A stretch of DNA of 64,000 bases from Endozoicomonas sp. ISHI1 (GCF_024606225.1 NZ_JAGRPU010000013.1:1-64000), one strand, 5' to 3'; positions 38,001-42,914 are shown, counted from the stretch's first letter. Notes: a model not told the origin generated them from the letters alone. A program made the numbers and translations.

Positions 38001-39876
38001 TTTCACGGCAAGGGCTGAATATGGTTCTATCCATTTCCGGGACTCTGTGACGGCAGGTGGTGCTGTGAACCTCCACTCGGGAAGGGATATCTACCTGTCA
38101 GCCTGGGAAGGTCTTAAGGCCGGATCACTGGCCATCGGCACTGAAGGTCAGGAAGGGGCTTACCGATTCACGGTTGGACACGGCTCCTCCATCGAAACCG
38201 GCGGCGATCTGTTTGTGAACACCACTTATTCCCAGGACTATGAAACTCTGAATATCGGTGGAAACTTTGACGGCCGGTCTGCTCATGGAAATATTCACTT
38301 CGATGAATCAGTCACGGCGGCGGGTATTATCAACCTGGAAGCTGGTCGTGATATTTACCTGTCATCCCACAATGACCTCACAGCAGCCTCTCTTTCCGTA
38401 GGATCAGAGAGTCAGGTGGGAGCCTACAACTTCTCGGTTGGTCACAGCAGCACCATCAATCTTGATGGCGACCTGCTGGTTCACACCAGACACGATCAGC
38501 AGTATCAGGCAACAAACGTCGGTGGCAGTGTTAATGCTGTGGCTGAGCAGGGGCGGATTTACTTTGCTGACTCCGTGATTGCTGCAGGGGACATGCAACT
38601 GCAGGCAGGGCGTGACATTGACCTGTCTGGCCGCAGTGTCCTCAGCGCCAACTCTCTGACCATTGGCAGTCAGGAGCAGGCCGGGGCATACAACTTCTAC
38701 GCAGGGTACGACAGCCGTATTGAGATTGCAGGCGACATGTTCGTACACACCACAAACTACCAGTCTTATCGTGATGTGACGGCTGGCGGTGATTTTGAAG
38801 CCATTGCACATGGCTGGATCAATTTCGGTGGTGATGTAAACGTGGCAGGAGCTATGAACCTTTATTCCGCAAGGGATATCCATCAGGCTTCATACACTGA
38901 ATTGAAAGCAGGCTCACTGTCAGTCGGCTCAGCAGATTCGGTTGGTGCCTATCGCTTTACCACAGGCTATGACAGCGTTATAGAGACCGCTGGAGATATC
39001 TTCGTCAGCACCACTTCTTCCCAGGATTACCATGCGCTGAATGCAGGAGGCGACTTCACCGCCAGGGCAGGATGGGGGGATATTGACCTGGGTGGATCGG
39101 TCATTGCTGAAGGTGCTGTAAGCCTGTTCTCCGAGAGAGACATTAGCCTCTCAGGCTGGACTGACCTTAAAGCAGCCTCACTGACAATAGGTTCCTCTGA
39201 GCATTATGGAGCTGACCGTTTCTCAATGGGCTATGACAGTTCCATCGAAACCAGTGGCGCGGTAACCATTCATACCCGCGGTAATCAGTATCTCGGCAGT
39301 CTGACATCCCACGCTGATGGATTGGCCTTTGCTCTGACCTCTGCACAGGGGGGCATTTACGGAAACAATGAATACAGATTCAGCAAGTGGCGTGATGCCA
39401 GTCATCTGACAGCCAGCAACGGACAGGCTGTTCTTCAGGCTGCTACAGGTATCGGGCACCCGCTGGTGGTTGATCTGCCGTGGCTTTCAGCAGAAACTGA
39501 GAGTGGCAATATCAACATTCTGGCTCGTGCCGATCTTGAGGCCAGTCTGCTGAAGACGACCGGTGGCAATATCTATATGACAACTCTGGGCTCACTGTCC
39601 ATTGATGAACTGGTAGGTAATGCCTGGCTGGCGGTAGGTGATCTGCTGTTTGCCCGTAAAATGACCATGGAGCGGGGTTCGATTCGTGCTGAAAGTGGCA
39701 TCGAAGTTGAACAACTCAGCCTGACTGGCAGGCACGGCGTCAGCTTTTACGCGCCTGACATCCGGGTGACTCAGGCAGATGACGATGGCACCAGCACGGA
39801 AGTCGAGGCACAGCGCTATGCGTACATCAAACCTGCCTCTGAAAGCAGCAGTCGGGGGTGGGGACGATTTTTCTAA
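20032..39876 (+). CDS. Giant filamentous adhesin/exoprotein (TpsA, FhaB/LktA-like), 6614 aa
   Basis: One uninterrupted 19.8-kb gene. Residues 1-40 form an extended signal peptide ending SAPALA. Residues 41 to about 230 are a TPS secretion domain (FDKFVVGTSHTANLEVP, NLVNIVRG, HGILNSYKNGSLGGNVVF, GFIVGETGVVNVGKL). This form resembles the leukotoxin LktA family more than classical FhaB. The rest is a long beta-helix of repeats rich in Gly, Ala, Ser, Asp and Asn. Two short heptad-like helices interrupt it at about 3427-3520. Residues 5064-5492 hold three 143-aa repeats and about 5897-6420 six 88-aa repeats. An RGD is at 425-427; the only mature cysteines I noticed are C4100 and C4107. A good ribosome binding site (AAGGAAAGGG) precedes the ATG. 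The tpsB partner starts 43 bp downstream. Expected role: surface adhesion to host or biofilm. Confidence 0.92.
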   Translation: MTCFNRSLLSTSIGLANRAKFNKVPWPVVTGALFSAPALAVDNDIRAVDGITSVSSAGNVHTITSGKRSNASAINVFDKFVVGTSHTANLEVPADASNLVNIVRGSDAPEVHGILNSYKNGSLGGNVVFASSAGFIVGETGVVNVGKLSIKTPDSSDITALLSGGEPVDSEVSDLLSNSFSVSSTGLVRIQGKINTASGVDIFANTIDVDEKAIIIAGNAAAASGVSNYGQNNDYTAVNVDDLTIPNELKVDGGTIVLKASSSADGAINLSGDLYADGGFTITASKISVNSGSTLDARDGASLASSGNIQFQADGNTSSALTLNGGSNRVLLQSGSVASPESNDSGINLIGSVLSDGSVIVTGDKVQMNSGSSLDAEGSVTVTAASQASISGTLAAESGISIDSKDIDLNSGSVLDTRNSGDTARGDVTLTASASQDVSLASASATTNIDFSGQVYAGSLTASAISKAASSIKEEPGVAMGSVVGGALAGASFYLMDADAEATVNVNSGANINASGNVSLASESHAVSDASAITLGNALPGALAAVYATSDATSTTHVKSGATIQAGGNLDVSAHNESYVAATAFNLIAEDANKVVIAAAVGESDVDATAKIDSGVTLDANNLVVAAENQNYYHISASAYGLKATRYGLAVAVGDFDTNATAEMGSSLGTDQDKTGNVTITALDRTLNQRVHSGVTVGSNLFMRTIGSKAISGISALQNGVHNFTTKYLPIGHSAPTDETGKVSFKGGLAFSLNLSDHDAYSFLGTNVSGQTDAPHIISTGNILVASQTDLGSDNQAVAGGNNNGALGGDQGGYRTSAESAVSAPKQDSSGSSQTPASDKSLALALNLAINDSDAVAEVGQSVQINAANLGVIAAQHMPIVSTYDKWDTFSDVVGKFNGVGGLQNNILTGFANAGAAADKEAYGGSFNVLWNDMDTKAWIGDKAKITTTGTGNWSGSRELKANSEVPGILSNSKVFKDVTYSFSFGDSVAVEAYNLMETATVAGNLGSLGLIPNATGTNEKGKSVGGSISYIQQSGSAVAGIGKATVNAAGNVGVYAETDERHFLVTPSSGQSSGIGFSGVLGFLNSEMLTHASLHNQAQLSADKLVVIADHEFGNWAAAGAFSWSDQSAVGIAIAANVSQGDTKAFIGDNSKEYNKVKFQDKDNNETDKPAPSSPTAPDPTKGIVVNSVTVRGRATGTNGSLAVAGALTTEPSDEPGIGAKFENWYNGLSSKLAANYTGATGSSSDSSIGKSSESGKNDDSGSGSGKSSAEVSKDQLGLTGAGSFTVSVNNIDAKAIIDGASISGHQNGNSYNDVDVDVQALEKVISASATGSAALSMLGANSPTNQDTIAGAISYQISFNDALAWIKDSVITYADDVNVQALHGGELTSVALALSVTRPDSSSGQTRNGALSISGAQIYDGTSARIEGSSVSSNQGANNDLEVSAYNNSYVGVGGGTLYGGGKQGAGLAITFAEINDPSAIPGDANPDGNNVLSTAYDEDVYDGAATEAIVDFSGSNRSYLNNFDRVDISARSLNRIGIGAAGIGYNNNQEDSLGFQGSFAIGSIGADTKALVKGTSITGAGVVNLNASGEKDGDLDKILSDLGSSNTNKDFDFSGAEAMDNTNVHTSEDGSGSTYSYSSEGKRIIAVAGAVQVGKKNLGISYAHADVKSETKARMEDVNINKSGTGAAVNVNARDNSLLYSVAIGVGVGTGGFSGVGSVAVNRLNNQVLAEIGDWNGSDKGTINASDLSVIAQNDMDLINVAGSVAVASGQGGATAGGLAVALNLVGTDEHSTKARISNTSLKVDEDLTVRALSGTSNNHNLLVGNAIAIGANLGQSGIGFAGAISTNNVDQSIEAGIKDTATNRSSAASSTSGGDVIVQGQDYSDSVATAWMGAGSGNGSAGGVAIATNRVDSDVTAEVLGNKGNPDSTTLKAQNVIVDAFRRNWLLTIDAGVAASKQVSLAGSVGTGVIDGNVTARIADDARIDVWNNVLVNADALSVNLVGSGAVGIGVDAGAGAVAISTAMEYGKTEAYIDDAVVIARGKGSTMQVDTGDLKGYGDLPDLSTAGDSSNPDAVSMGDLTSGFNTLSVERTKESVNGLVVNATSRTKQRAITVGGAGGKTVAINANVATNGTYNATKAYIKDATINTGVSGEDGADVYVRANAHEAGLAVSAGVAVSGGGEAAGAGVGGFATNAQKRSSEATIENSTVNADKVTIDANTSKLAQAVSAGVAAGLGTTGGLGGAASVVITEQAGNTRAWLRGGTTNAREVVVVSDRRQEANVAAGAAGIGTTVGVGVGLAVNIVGGDSKAIIGNDLDDNGDTLTTAVNSDTVTVDADRVSSAKSYVFGAGLGGGYGVAAMINTTEFRGETRAAIHGYLKNSNLTTDIRGSDGSSAATNVTVKAQELQDADQWAAGIGAGASLGVGAVANVVLGRSQVYSEVVGSDIEAGTLDIDANAQRQSSLISVAGAASTNAAAAVSIGLALYGQGDTTAEDGTNAEDEFDPSRNEANTVLATDTASYNRHLSDEEIATLEADNNVTITRSQSPSTSTTTESGKSLKLSGESVTAARISGGKIDVDTLNVNGRTLQHSYQGLGAAQVSSVGIAGVVGISRSYEMNIATVDSNVKANNAVIGASLENASSDDGALEMKSFIVGLGGTSVVINYTDARSENRVVAGISSAEGNDTGDLEVTATDSTDIRLGDVSSGKPSSVTDGSLNVNIGAGAVGVSVGYAEKDSDIDVWVGETGKLIDGYNNITVSALNQGMVKSTGFALAGGLLAGVQGVVTYARDDSDVKATVYGTIDTGSDSSVVIINAQSASELYSSAYGVTVAAGGSMGGSFAYAIADTKAEAEVADGTVFNGSGDVIVRSETGSGADGYESAYAAAFAASGGLLLGVAGSEARATNKSQSIARVGDGVYLPYSDFTVNARHTGVQIADADGYFVGLVAGGYQTGVAQSFTSSRVEFGKNPIAALERPGDLTLDATSYNQNQSFTTAGGGGYYSGSAAESVMDAGDHSNGHYSAAVEIDDWSGNYRIVPVDAGGVYISASSETEFFAGTDATTVSVVGGSGATSLVEVDTNAKVDLGENVSFSALDIDIDAFNSAYQIQNPYFNGFTSSIHGAGGGAANGTAGLSYQDLKNIAAEVVVGKNAVLKISDLAWMDSTYDHNIMLDANTDFFVYDESKLEIGGALQGAGAESDVDVKTRNKISLGEGAELYNPRGEIGIGTYSRGSAVSQANVTVWAAAGVAGGVSTVDLDVLNQIDIGKNAVINGYGNVGIYSGRGSNYFQENQLTGNALANVYNWTAIPIPAGNKAKSNITLNNKVNFADGFDIGSDSHVFIEANEGQVSSTHRGIEKNPYLELFSSETSFGSSDSSTSNVLTFNGNGKVVAGQYAYQWVEIESDGTINKQLYRYGTAARMNEKYSSRAELAAYIKDLQDRVDLLESWDGSSILIDGVTVSDGDGEDTGSSSGTGSESIVDGGTNPYQDEINELKSEIVLLSAIVNDLSANPNDAIRVADVQATAGNINLVADTITLAGSNKPTFTAKGDAYIKVENKTDEHLLLENLSITNQTGGNVFVTGGGSLGSSYIFEQSGSDYTTKTGIDISHAPTGANYLDSDVIINGDISNLLSSVNIDVAEGDLIQQATIEANAINLNVENGSLLLNSNKPQTYGRDPKALVNYTAGWKPSAEGFVQLYLNDKYSTAINATGINDFNNWFTGRAIRHTGDQKSYYQGGSYGYDEMNIYFNWGFSDSKEYNGSDAVVFEMRSNSSSRGGSKWKFKPVQNLQSKLEQSATYSQVKSSLGGTGTSIIGEKVVINAERLDINGKIIVGTDNSWSVDVGSGFDATIAEYISDAGLSAGDVVNIRPGETKALWVRHPSLPGLKTLKYYDFDVSSGNGTSGIGLIYDVGTGKLRADDIPVSGGGYVAIRAKISSTGEEGNITVKDGLGQIDINNDSSKQLVLGTISAGDDATGVIRITDLNKRKNGSYYSEWFVHSPGNKIRQYETDAWAVSYDESNYVKSLGGTGTTSTMTYNPMAGQLFYIREGATVVRSFDPPGDSSAPYDGKSIDGYFAKYPNTLGDWYYETNWNTETSYYTTCAYKPEACSNGTASNYLTQVYDRGGEYVWGVKWGLSYDKYYGSNMTNVDPVVYVPYRMWMDAHTYVKADNAITFQFTGSANGFIDLTSKSSIELTGNVYNPSGTTNISTLNDLITSGSTAITSDVTTIAARGSIGSRDNALAIITDELGLSSSHGSLYFNVTGADGDVELRHLKAKYDIVGVVDKGIVAKNSNTIIQSDRLDLTSSTGGIGKVGTIGNTGTYQFVNISTTGTVKLNAATDIAVNQASGDLELYSANANEEVVIKLGNGRITNGIGRLDKTDEELAYDAAVWDSLNLLDDDAGAVTVSSYENQFTHKYHTYWMIKQRLSDDSDAGFTIDPAFVEALKVRYNTTDEVELASLVKADYQGLEQWFADQVTVADVYDKPEDAIGIEQKGTLFGYDYGTLLTGSYDQDYRLTLAKDSSWYTSMVDGAKWKQSQLDISISATALNGDASSQLTNREANIKASDIHLIANGGSVGENLNDLVFSVSRDGSGTITDAQKAALLAAGAGDISTTVTQDNVTFNVKQVDPIKIDMTGELYASATKEIYVESKSGLTLGSLVSSGNDIRLVVDGAIDAKAGLTHIAARDLFIANTRGDIGSQSSAVKLNLTGALRQAGAAADMYLQGVGGDLYLGSISAGGLLSIANGNDLLSYNNDSFLSAESFNLDVNSHDLGSSSGALNLIMTGTGSFRADAGNAWLNVKDSSLFTLGQVDIEKTLSLSAVGALALQGNLDATDLTLDVDGALTSGGYTMTVGNDADIDADSIDLDAMNVRVGSANIYAQSGGLTLGDVTATKGLLTLLANGQLTLNGDIVTQGGNLLADANRIAMDSLASVTSSGNITMTASDSMNLFNLTARNGVIDLTATNGFDVQLGSITATRLDAREVDIETQADLTLSDSVATSTGNVMLTSGGDMFLNANITSDQGSIILDGQKGLYATRRIKSGQDLQITTKGNQELSTLEVGGKLDIDLEGGSTLSIASATVAGLVDILSSGDLTLSGSLAASDVIIETTGGLTSGGSISSSTGSMTLKMGKGLNVQGDISAFSNMNIVAVEGVTMAPGKSITAGGYMDINAAFINMSDNSLMKSGADMKLYTPGSMLLGTLEVGGDLDIDIESGAELAISSATVAGIVDILSSGDLDLSGSLAASDVTIETAGELTAGGSLSSSAGSMTLKVGKGLNVQGYISAFNDIDIVAAEGLTMASGRSISAGGYMDINAAFIDMGDNSLMKSGADMKLYTPGSMLLGVLEVGGNLDVDIESGSVLSIDSAKVTGTVDVLSSGDLTLSGSLAAADVKIETAGDLTAGGSISASSGAMTLKMGKGLNVQGDISSSSNMNIEAAEGVLIASGRNMSAGGNLDLMAAYLEMAHSRILSGGNMQLSTTGLMDLSELVAGGNLTLFSRSGPILFNQSVTAGGHTSIRTGSPVVLRLSAFTEPGTVNLAVGESITSTGGISIDTDTLVLGDNSRLNSGDGVTVLLNTFEMGDDVEISAVNDIDMTVQSQVVLNGPVSSSAGSIRITGTEGLDILHSLNAGQDIVLTVPETVVLPTEKHLLAGRSISVTSDRLDLQGNNNLHAVANLTLSNNGMSLPDTTSLRAGGDMALLTSGLVRLNGQVQQTGGSFQVNTDSNIQLEQDINAGRHILLATPEDVYLEVGRSLVSGEDLRIESDGLYLGRNTVLDAGGNMALINNTLSLPDSVQISAGGDFELETDGRLYLTGTIGDIGGSLRIRTDELYLYQDLNAGESIELDTSYRIYQQYRRNLVAGEDISLSTDRYYTGYRTSLTAGDDISVSTRDELDFYYVSAGGDFAVDSEYGNVHFKESVTAGGDMSVESGRSVYLSSWKDITAGTLAVGTANQSGAYRFSVGYGSTIETEGDLLVNTTYTQDYQELIVGGDFTARAEYGSIHFRDSVTAGGAVNLHSGRDIYLSAWEGLKAGSLAIGTEGQEGAYRFTVGHGSSIETGGDLFVNTTYSQDYETLNIGGNFDGRSAHGNIHFDESVTAAGIINLEAGRDIYLSSHNDLTAASLSVGSESQVGAYNFSVGHSSTINLDGDLLVHTRHDQQYQATNVGGSVNAVAEQGRIYFADSVIAAGDMQLQAGRDIDLSGRSVLSANSLTIGSQEQAGAYNFYAGYDSRIEIAGDMFVHTTNYQSYRDVTAGGDFEAIAHGWINFGGDVNVAGAMNLYSARDIHQASYTELKAGSLSVGSADSVGAYRFTTGYDSVIETAGDIFVSTTSSQDYHALNAGGDFTARAGWGDIDLGGSVIAEGAVSLFSERDISLSGWTDLKAASLTIGSSEHYGADRFSMGYDSSIETSGAVTIHTRGNQYLGSLTSHADGLAFALTSAQGGIYGNNEYRFSKWRDASHLTASNGQAVLQAATGIGHPLVVDLPWLSAETESGNINILARADLEASLLKTTGGNIYMTTLGSLSIDELVGNAWLAVGDLLFARKMTMERGSIRAESGIEVEQLSLTGRHGVSFYAPDIRVTQADDDGTSTEVEAQRYAYIKPASESSSRGWGRFF
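35221..36508 (+). repeat. Three tandem 429-bp (143-aa) repeats in the adhesin
   Basis: The period is exact: the segment CTGGATATTGAT recurs 429 bp later, and CTGATGAAATCCGGCGC recurs from 35575 to 36004, again 429 bp. Each unit includes SSGDLxLSGSLAA, MTLKxGKGLNVQG and SGADMKLYTPGSMLLG-type blocks; the third unit has drifted most. Nucleotide identity between units is high, indicating recent duplication. Confidence 0.85.
37720..39290 (+). repeat. Six tandem 264-bp (88-aa) repeats near the adhesin C-terminus
   Basis: The GAYRF/GAYNF block starts at 37894, 38158, 38422, 38686, 38947 and 39211, giving spacings of 264, 264, 264, 261 and 264 bp. Each unit contains GGDF, xxVxAxGxxxLxSxRDIxLS, a SLxxGS block and SxIExxGDxxVxT. 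They are more divergent than the 143-aa set, so they are older. They sit just before the C-terminal end and may form a distinct tip or stalk. Confidence 0.85.
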
Positions 39877-39918
39877 GGAGTAATTGGCCTGTCCAGTGAT
39901 GGGCAGGCCTGGGAGTAG

Positions 39919-41607
39919 ATGTACTTGGACGTGTATAACAAGAAAAATAATGCCTGCAAAAAGCGGCCTTTCACTCAATTTCATTTCTCATTGAATGCAG
40001 CCGGGCTGGCTTTATGCAGCCTCTGGCTGCAGTCACCAGTCGCTCTGGCTACACAACCACTGCCAGACCCTTCGGGAACCCTCAGCAGAGAGATTGAGAA
40101 GCAGAAAGAGCGTTTGGTAGAGCCTGAACTGAAGAAAAAGACGCCAGCTCTGAAGAAGGAACCGGAACCGGAGGCGGTTCAGGAAACTGGCGGTCCAGTG
40201 CTTCTTTTGCAGGGCATTCGTTTTACGGAATCCAGACACCTGTCCCGTGAGGAATTGCAGTCGCTGGCAGAGCCCTGGCTGGGTAAAGAGGTCAACTATC
40301 AGGATCTGCAAACCCTTCTTGCAGCCGTCAATACACTCTACAAGAGCAAGGGCATTTACACTGCCGCCGCCGTGTTTCCGGAACAGAAAATAGAGAACGG
40401 ACTGGTCAGCATCAGACTGGTGGAAGGTCGTTTTGGTGAACTGGCTCTTTCTGGTGAAGTGGAAGAGGGTGACGACGAGTATTTTCAGAAGTGGATCAAT
40501 ACAGACTGGCAGAAAGACTCCATTGACGTTAAAGCTCTGGAGCGGGATATCCTGTTTTATAACCGGGTTCACGGTCAGAAGTTGCAGGCTGAGCTGAAGG
40601 CCGGGCAAGCGTTTGGGTTGACGGATGTTGTTGTTCAGATTCCTGAATCGGAAGAGGGGGCGTCGCTCTATTTTGATAACCACGGCACTGAAAACGCTGG
40701 AGAAGAGCAGTTAAGTCTGCTCTACCAAAAAACGTCGGTGTTCAGCCATGGCGACAAATTACTAGGCTATGGCTTGACGTCTGATGGACTGAAATCATTC
40801 AGCGCCAGCTACAACCGGGTGGTGGGCGAAGATGGCTGGAGGCTGGGAGGGAGTTTCCAGTACACCGATAGTGAATTGGAGATCACGACAGTTGATGTCG
40901 ATGTCACAGGTGATACGACACGTTATACCCTGGATGCCAGTTACCTGTTCTGGTCGGACATTGATGGCTGGCTGAACCTGCTTTTTTCTGCCAGCAGTAC
41001 CCGTTCGGAAAACGCTGTGGCTGATGAACCCTTGTCGAACTATCGAAATGATCAGCTGCAGTTCGGGCAGGAATTGAATCTGCTAGACGATGATTGGCAG
41101 GTCAATGGCCGTCTGCTGTTCAGCAGACTCCGCAGCAAGTCCATTCTGAATGATGATGTGCGGTACCTGAGTTTGTTGAACCCCAGCCTGACACTGATCT
41201 ATAACTTTGACTCGCCACTCTATGTGCTGTCCACATGGGAGGCTCAGTGGGCCAGTGAAGCAACTCTGCCGTCGAGTCTTGGCTTCGCTCTCGGCGGGCT
41301 TTACAGCATTCGAGGGTATAACAACAGTGCTGTAACCGGCGACAAAGGCTGGCGTCAGCAGACAGAGCTGCACTACTCTGGCCTGTACTACCGACAGAGC
41401 GCAATCGAACCCTTTGTCTTTCTTGACCACGGCGAGACAAGGACGCCCGGTTCCCACGAAAAACTCACCTCCGCTGGCCTGGGGACAAAAGTCTCTGCCA
41501 AATGGGGCGCTGTTGAAATCACCGCCGCCCAGACCCTCGAGCCGGTGGGTGTCTCAGGGAATGACTTTCGGGTTTATGCGCGGTTCAGTCTGACCAGTTG
41601 GGAGTGA
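39919..41607 (+). CDS. TpsB outer-membrane transporter (ShlB/FhaC/HecB family)
   Basis: A 562-residue partner for the giant adhesin. A signal region (residues 1-45) is followed by a Lys/Glu/Pro-rich linker, a POTRA domain at about 94-172 (LLLQGIRFTESRHLSREELQ to VSIRLVEGRFG), a second POTRA and a C-terminal 16-strand barrel. The essential (V)RGY loop motif is SIRGYNN, with R465, and the protein ends in FSLTSWE rather than a terminal Phe. These proteins recognise the TPS domain of the exoprotein in the periplasm and thread it across the outer membrane. The gene starts 43 bp after the adhesin stop and is surely co-transcribed. The order tpsA-tpsB is less common than tpsB-tpsA. Confidence 0.93.
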   Translation: MYLDVYNKKNNACKKRPFTQFHFSLNAAGLALCSLWLQSPVALATQPLPDPSGTLSREIEKQKERLVEPELKKKTPALKKEPEPEAVQETGGPVLLLQGIRFTESRHLSREELQSLAEPWLGKEVNYQDLQTLLAAVNTLYKSKGIYTAAAVFPEQKIENGLVSIRLVEGRFGELALSGEVEEGDDEYFQKWINTDWQKDSIDVKALERDILFYNRVHGQKLQAELKAGQAFGLTDVVVQIPESEEGASLYFDNHGTENAGEEQLSLLYQKTSVFSHGDKLLGYGLTSDGLKSFSASYNRVVGEDGWRLGGSFQYTDSELEITTVDVDVTGDTTRYTLDASYLFWSDIDGWLNLLFSASSTRSENAVADEPLSNYRNDQLQFGQELNLLDDDWQVNGRLLFSRLRSKSILNDDVRYLSLLNPSLTLIYNFDSPLYVLSTWEAQWASEATLPSSLGFALGGLYSIRGYNNSAVTGDKGWRQQTELHYSGLYYRQSAIEPFVFLDHGETRTPGSHEKLTSAGLGTKVSAKWGAVEITAAQTLEPVGVSGNDFRVYARFSLTSWE

Positions 41608-41612
41608 GGCGA

Positions 41613-41880
41613 TCTTGACGAGCTGCATGGCAACCAGCACCTACTGATGGTTTGGATGCTGGTCGACTTGTTTCATAACAGCCAAACCAATCCGAAAAAC
41701 GCTCAGTTTATGTTTACCACTCACGGAACCTCAATCCTAAGTCAGGTAGTGTTCCGCAGAGACCAGATCTGGTTTGCTTTTCAAGAGGGGCACAGGGTAT
41801 ACACCTGTCTCCGCTTTCGGACTTCAAGGTACGCAAAGGTGCGGTGGATATTGAGCGTTACTATCCACAATGTGGATAGT
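41613..41880 (+). pseudogene. C-terminal relic of an AAA-family (AAA15-like) ATPase
   Basis: From 41613 one frame reads DLDELHGNQHLL, MLVDLFHNSQTNPKNAQ, FTTHGTSILS and FRRDQIWF, the Walker B/H-loop tail of ATPases linked to abortive-infection and transporter-like systems. After about 41780 the reading continues in another frame as LSPLSDFKVRKGAVDIERYY, so there is at least one frameshift, and the ATPase core is missing. It directly follows tpsB. This is a dead fragment of a defence-type gene. Confidence 0.65.
41861..41879. repeat. Perfect 19-bp palindrome
   Basis: CTATCCACA-A-TGTGGATAG has 9-bp perfect arms around one central base. It falls at the very end of the ATPase relic and about 65 bp before the HigA operator. 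It could be a regulator site or the scar of an insertion; no other copy was seen. Confidence 0.6.
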
Positions 41881-41941
41881 GCATCCTGCGAGCCAAGAGT
41901 GTGCCACTACACACTCAACCCGATAATATCGGACACCTTGG

Positions 41942-41962
41942 CATGGTATCCGTGCTACCATG
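41942..41962. promoter_or_regulatory. Palindromic operator of the third higBA locus
   Basis: CATGGTA-TCCGTGC-TACCATG has perfect 7-bp arms with a 7-base spacer, and ends 6 bases before the ATG of the broken higB. Position and form match the autoregulatory sites of HigA-type antitoxins. Confidence 0.6.
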
Positions 41963-41968
41963 TAATCC

Positions 41969-42262
41969 ATGATCGCTTCTTTTAAAGACAAGGCTACAGC
42001 AGATATTTTTAACGGTAAGGCTTCCCGCCAGGCTCGCAAAGTCTGTCCCCAGTCGCTTTGGCGAATCGCTGCAAGAAAGCTGGATTAGCTGGATTCTGTG
42101 CTGATCCTGGATGAACTGAAGGTTCCACCGGGTAACTGTCTTGAGGCCTTGACCCGAGACCGGAAAGGGCAACACAGTATCAGGATTAATGACCAGTATC
42201 GAATCTGCTTCCGGTGGGGTAACAAGGGACCGGAAAATGTTGAAATCACCGATTACCACTAG
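41969..42262 (+). pseudogene. higB: higB toxin inactivated by an in-frame stop
   Basis: The reading frame from the ATG at 41969 to the TAG at 42260 is 97 codons, the normal length for HigB, but codon 40 is TAG (42086-42088). The second half reads [35 protein letters not shown] and VEITDYH, all diagnostic of the plasmid-maintenance killer HigB family. No frameshift is needed: a single nonsense change separates it from a full gene. The antitoxin gene follows 9 bp later. Read-through would be required for activity. Confidence 0.85.
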
Positions 42263-42271
42263 GAGCAACGG

Positions 42272-42583
42272 ATGACCAGAGTGCCTGAAAACCGACCACC
42301 TACCCATCCCGGTGAAATGTTGCTGGAAGAGTTCCTGATGCCTATGAATATTTCACAAAGGGAGTTAGCGGACGCCATTCACGTGCCTTATCAGCGAGTG
42401 AATGAATTGGTCAATAAAAAGCGTGGGATCACACCCAGTACAGCGTTGAGGCTAGCCCGTTTTTTCGAAATGTCACCAGACTTCTGGTTGAGTCTGCAGG
42501 TTCGCTGGGATTTATATAACGTTCAAACTGCAGAAAAAAGCGACCTTGAAAAAATACAGGTATTCCAGCAGAAAACAGCCTGA
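42272..42583 (+). CDS. higA: HigA-family addiction antitoxin (partner toxin broken)
   Basis: A 103-residue HigA: PPTHPGEMLLEEFLMPMNIS followed by the HTH (QRELADAIHVPYQRVNELVN, KKRGITPSTALRLARFF) and the C-terminal SPDFWLSLQVRWDLY motif. It binds HigB and represses the operon. A ribosome binding site (AGGAGCAA) precedes the ATG. It is intact although its toxin has a stop codon, an order of decay consistent with the toxin having to be lost first. Confidence 0.93.
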   Translation: MTRVPENRPPTHPGEMLLEEFLMPMNISQRELADAIHVPYQRVNELVNKKRGITPSTALRLARFFEMSPDFWLSLQVRWDLYNVQTAEKSDLEKIQVFQQKTA

Positions 42584-42791
42584 CCCGCTTTTCTGAAGTC
42601 AACTCCCTCAGCCAAAACAAGCAGAATTTTGCTCTCATGGAATCTCAATGACACCAATCACTGGTGGCAGCGCAAAAACCTGAAGAGTAGCTAAGGATAT
42701 TGACTATGTGCTGGTTCAGGCTTACCCCTTCCTGCTCTGCACCTTCTGCAAGGTTGCGATGAAGGCTTTTTGCCAGTCGCAGTGTTGCAAC

Positions 42792-42822
42792 CGCAGTAGG
42801 ACAGCCTTAAGTCCGACAGGCT
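42792..42822. repeat. REP-like palindromic element, copy 1
   Basis: A 31-bp sequence (CGCAGTAGGACAGCC then TTAAGTCCGACAGGCT) identical to 62686-62716. It contains paired arms GGAC/GTCC and AGCCT/AGGCT around a TTAA centre, as in REP elements. It lies in the otherwise gene-free stretch 42584-42914 between higA and the DUF547 gene; nothing else is evident there. Confidence 0.75.
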
Positions 42823-42914
42823 CCTGGAGATAGACAGGATTTTACTCCAGCAGGGAAAACTGTGGATAAGTAGCTGAATCACCTGGTAATCAAGACAATT
42901 GATGTATGTAAAGG

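Noticed and set aside
35221-39290. Regularly spaced repeats considered as a CRISPR array
   Set aside because: Periods of 429 and 264 bp inside one open reading frame, with protein-level conservation and no short unique spacers; there are no cas genes. No CRISPR array was found in the window.
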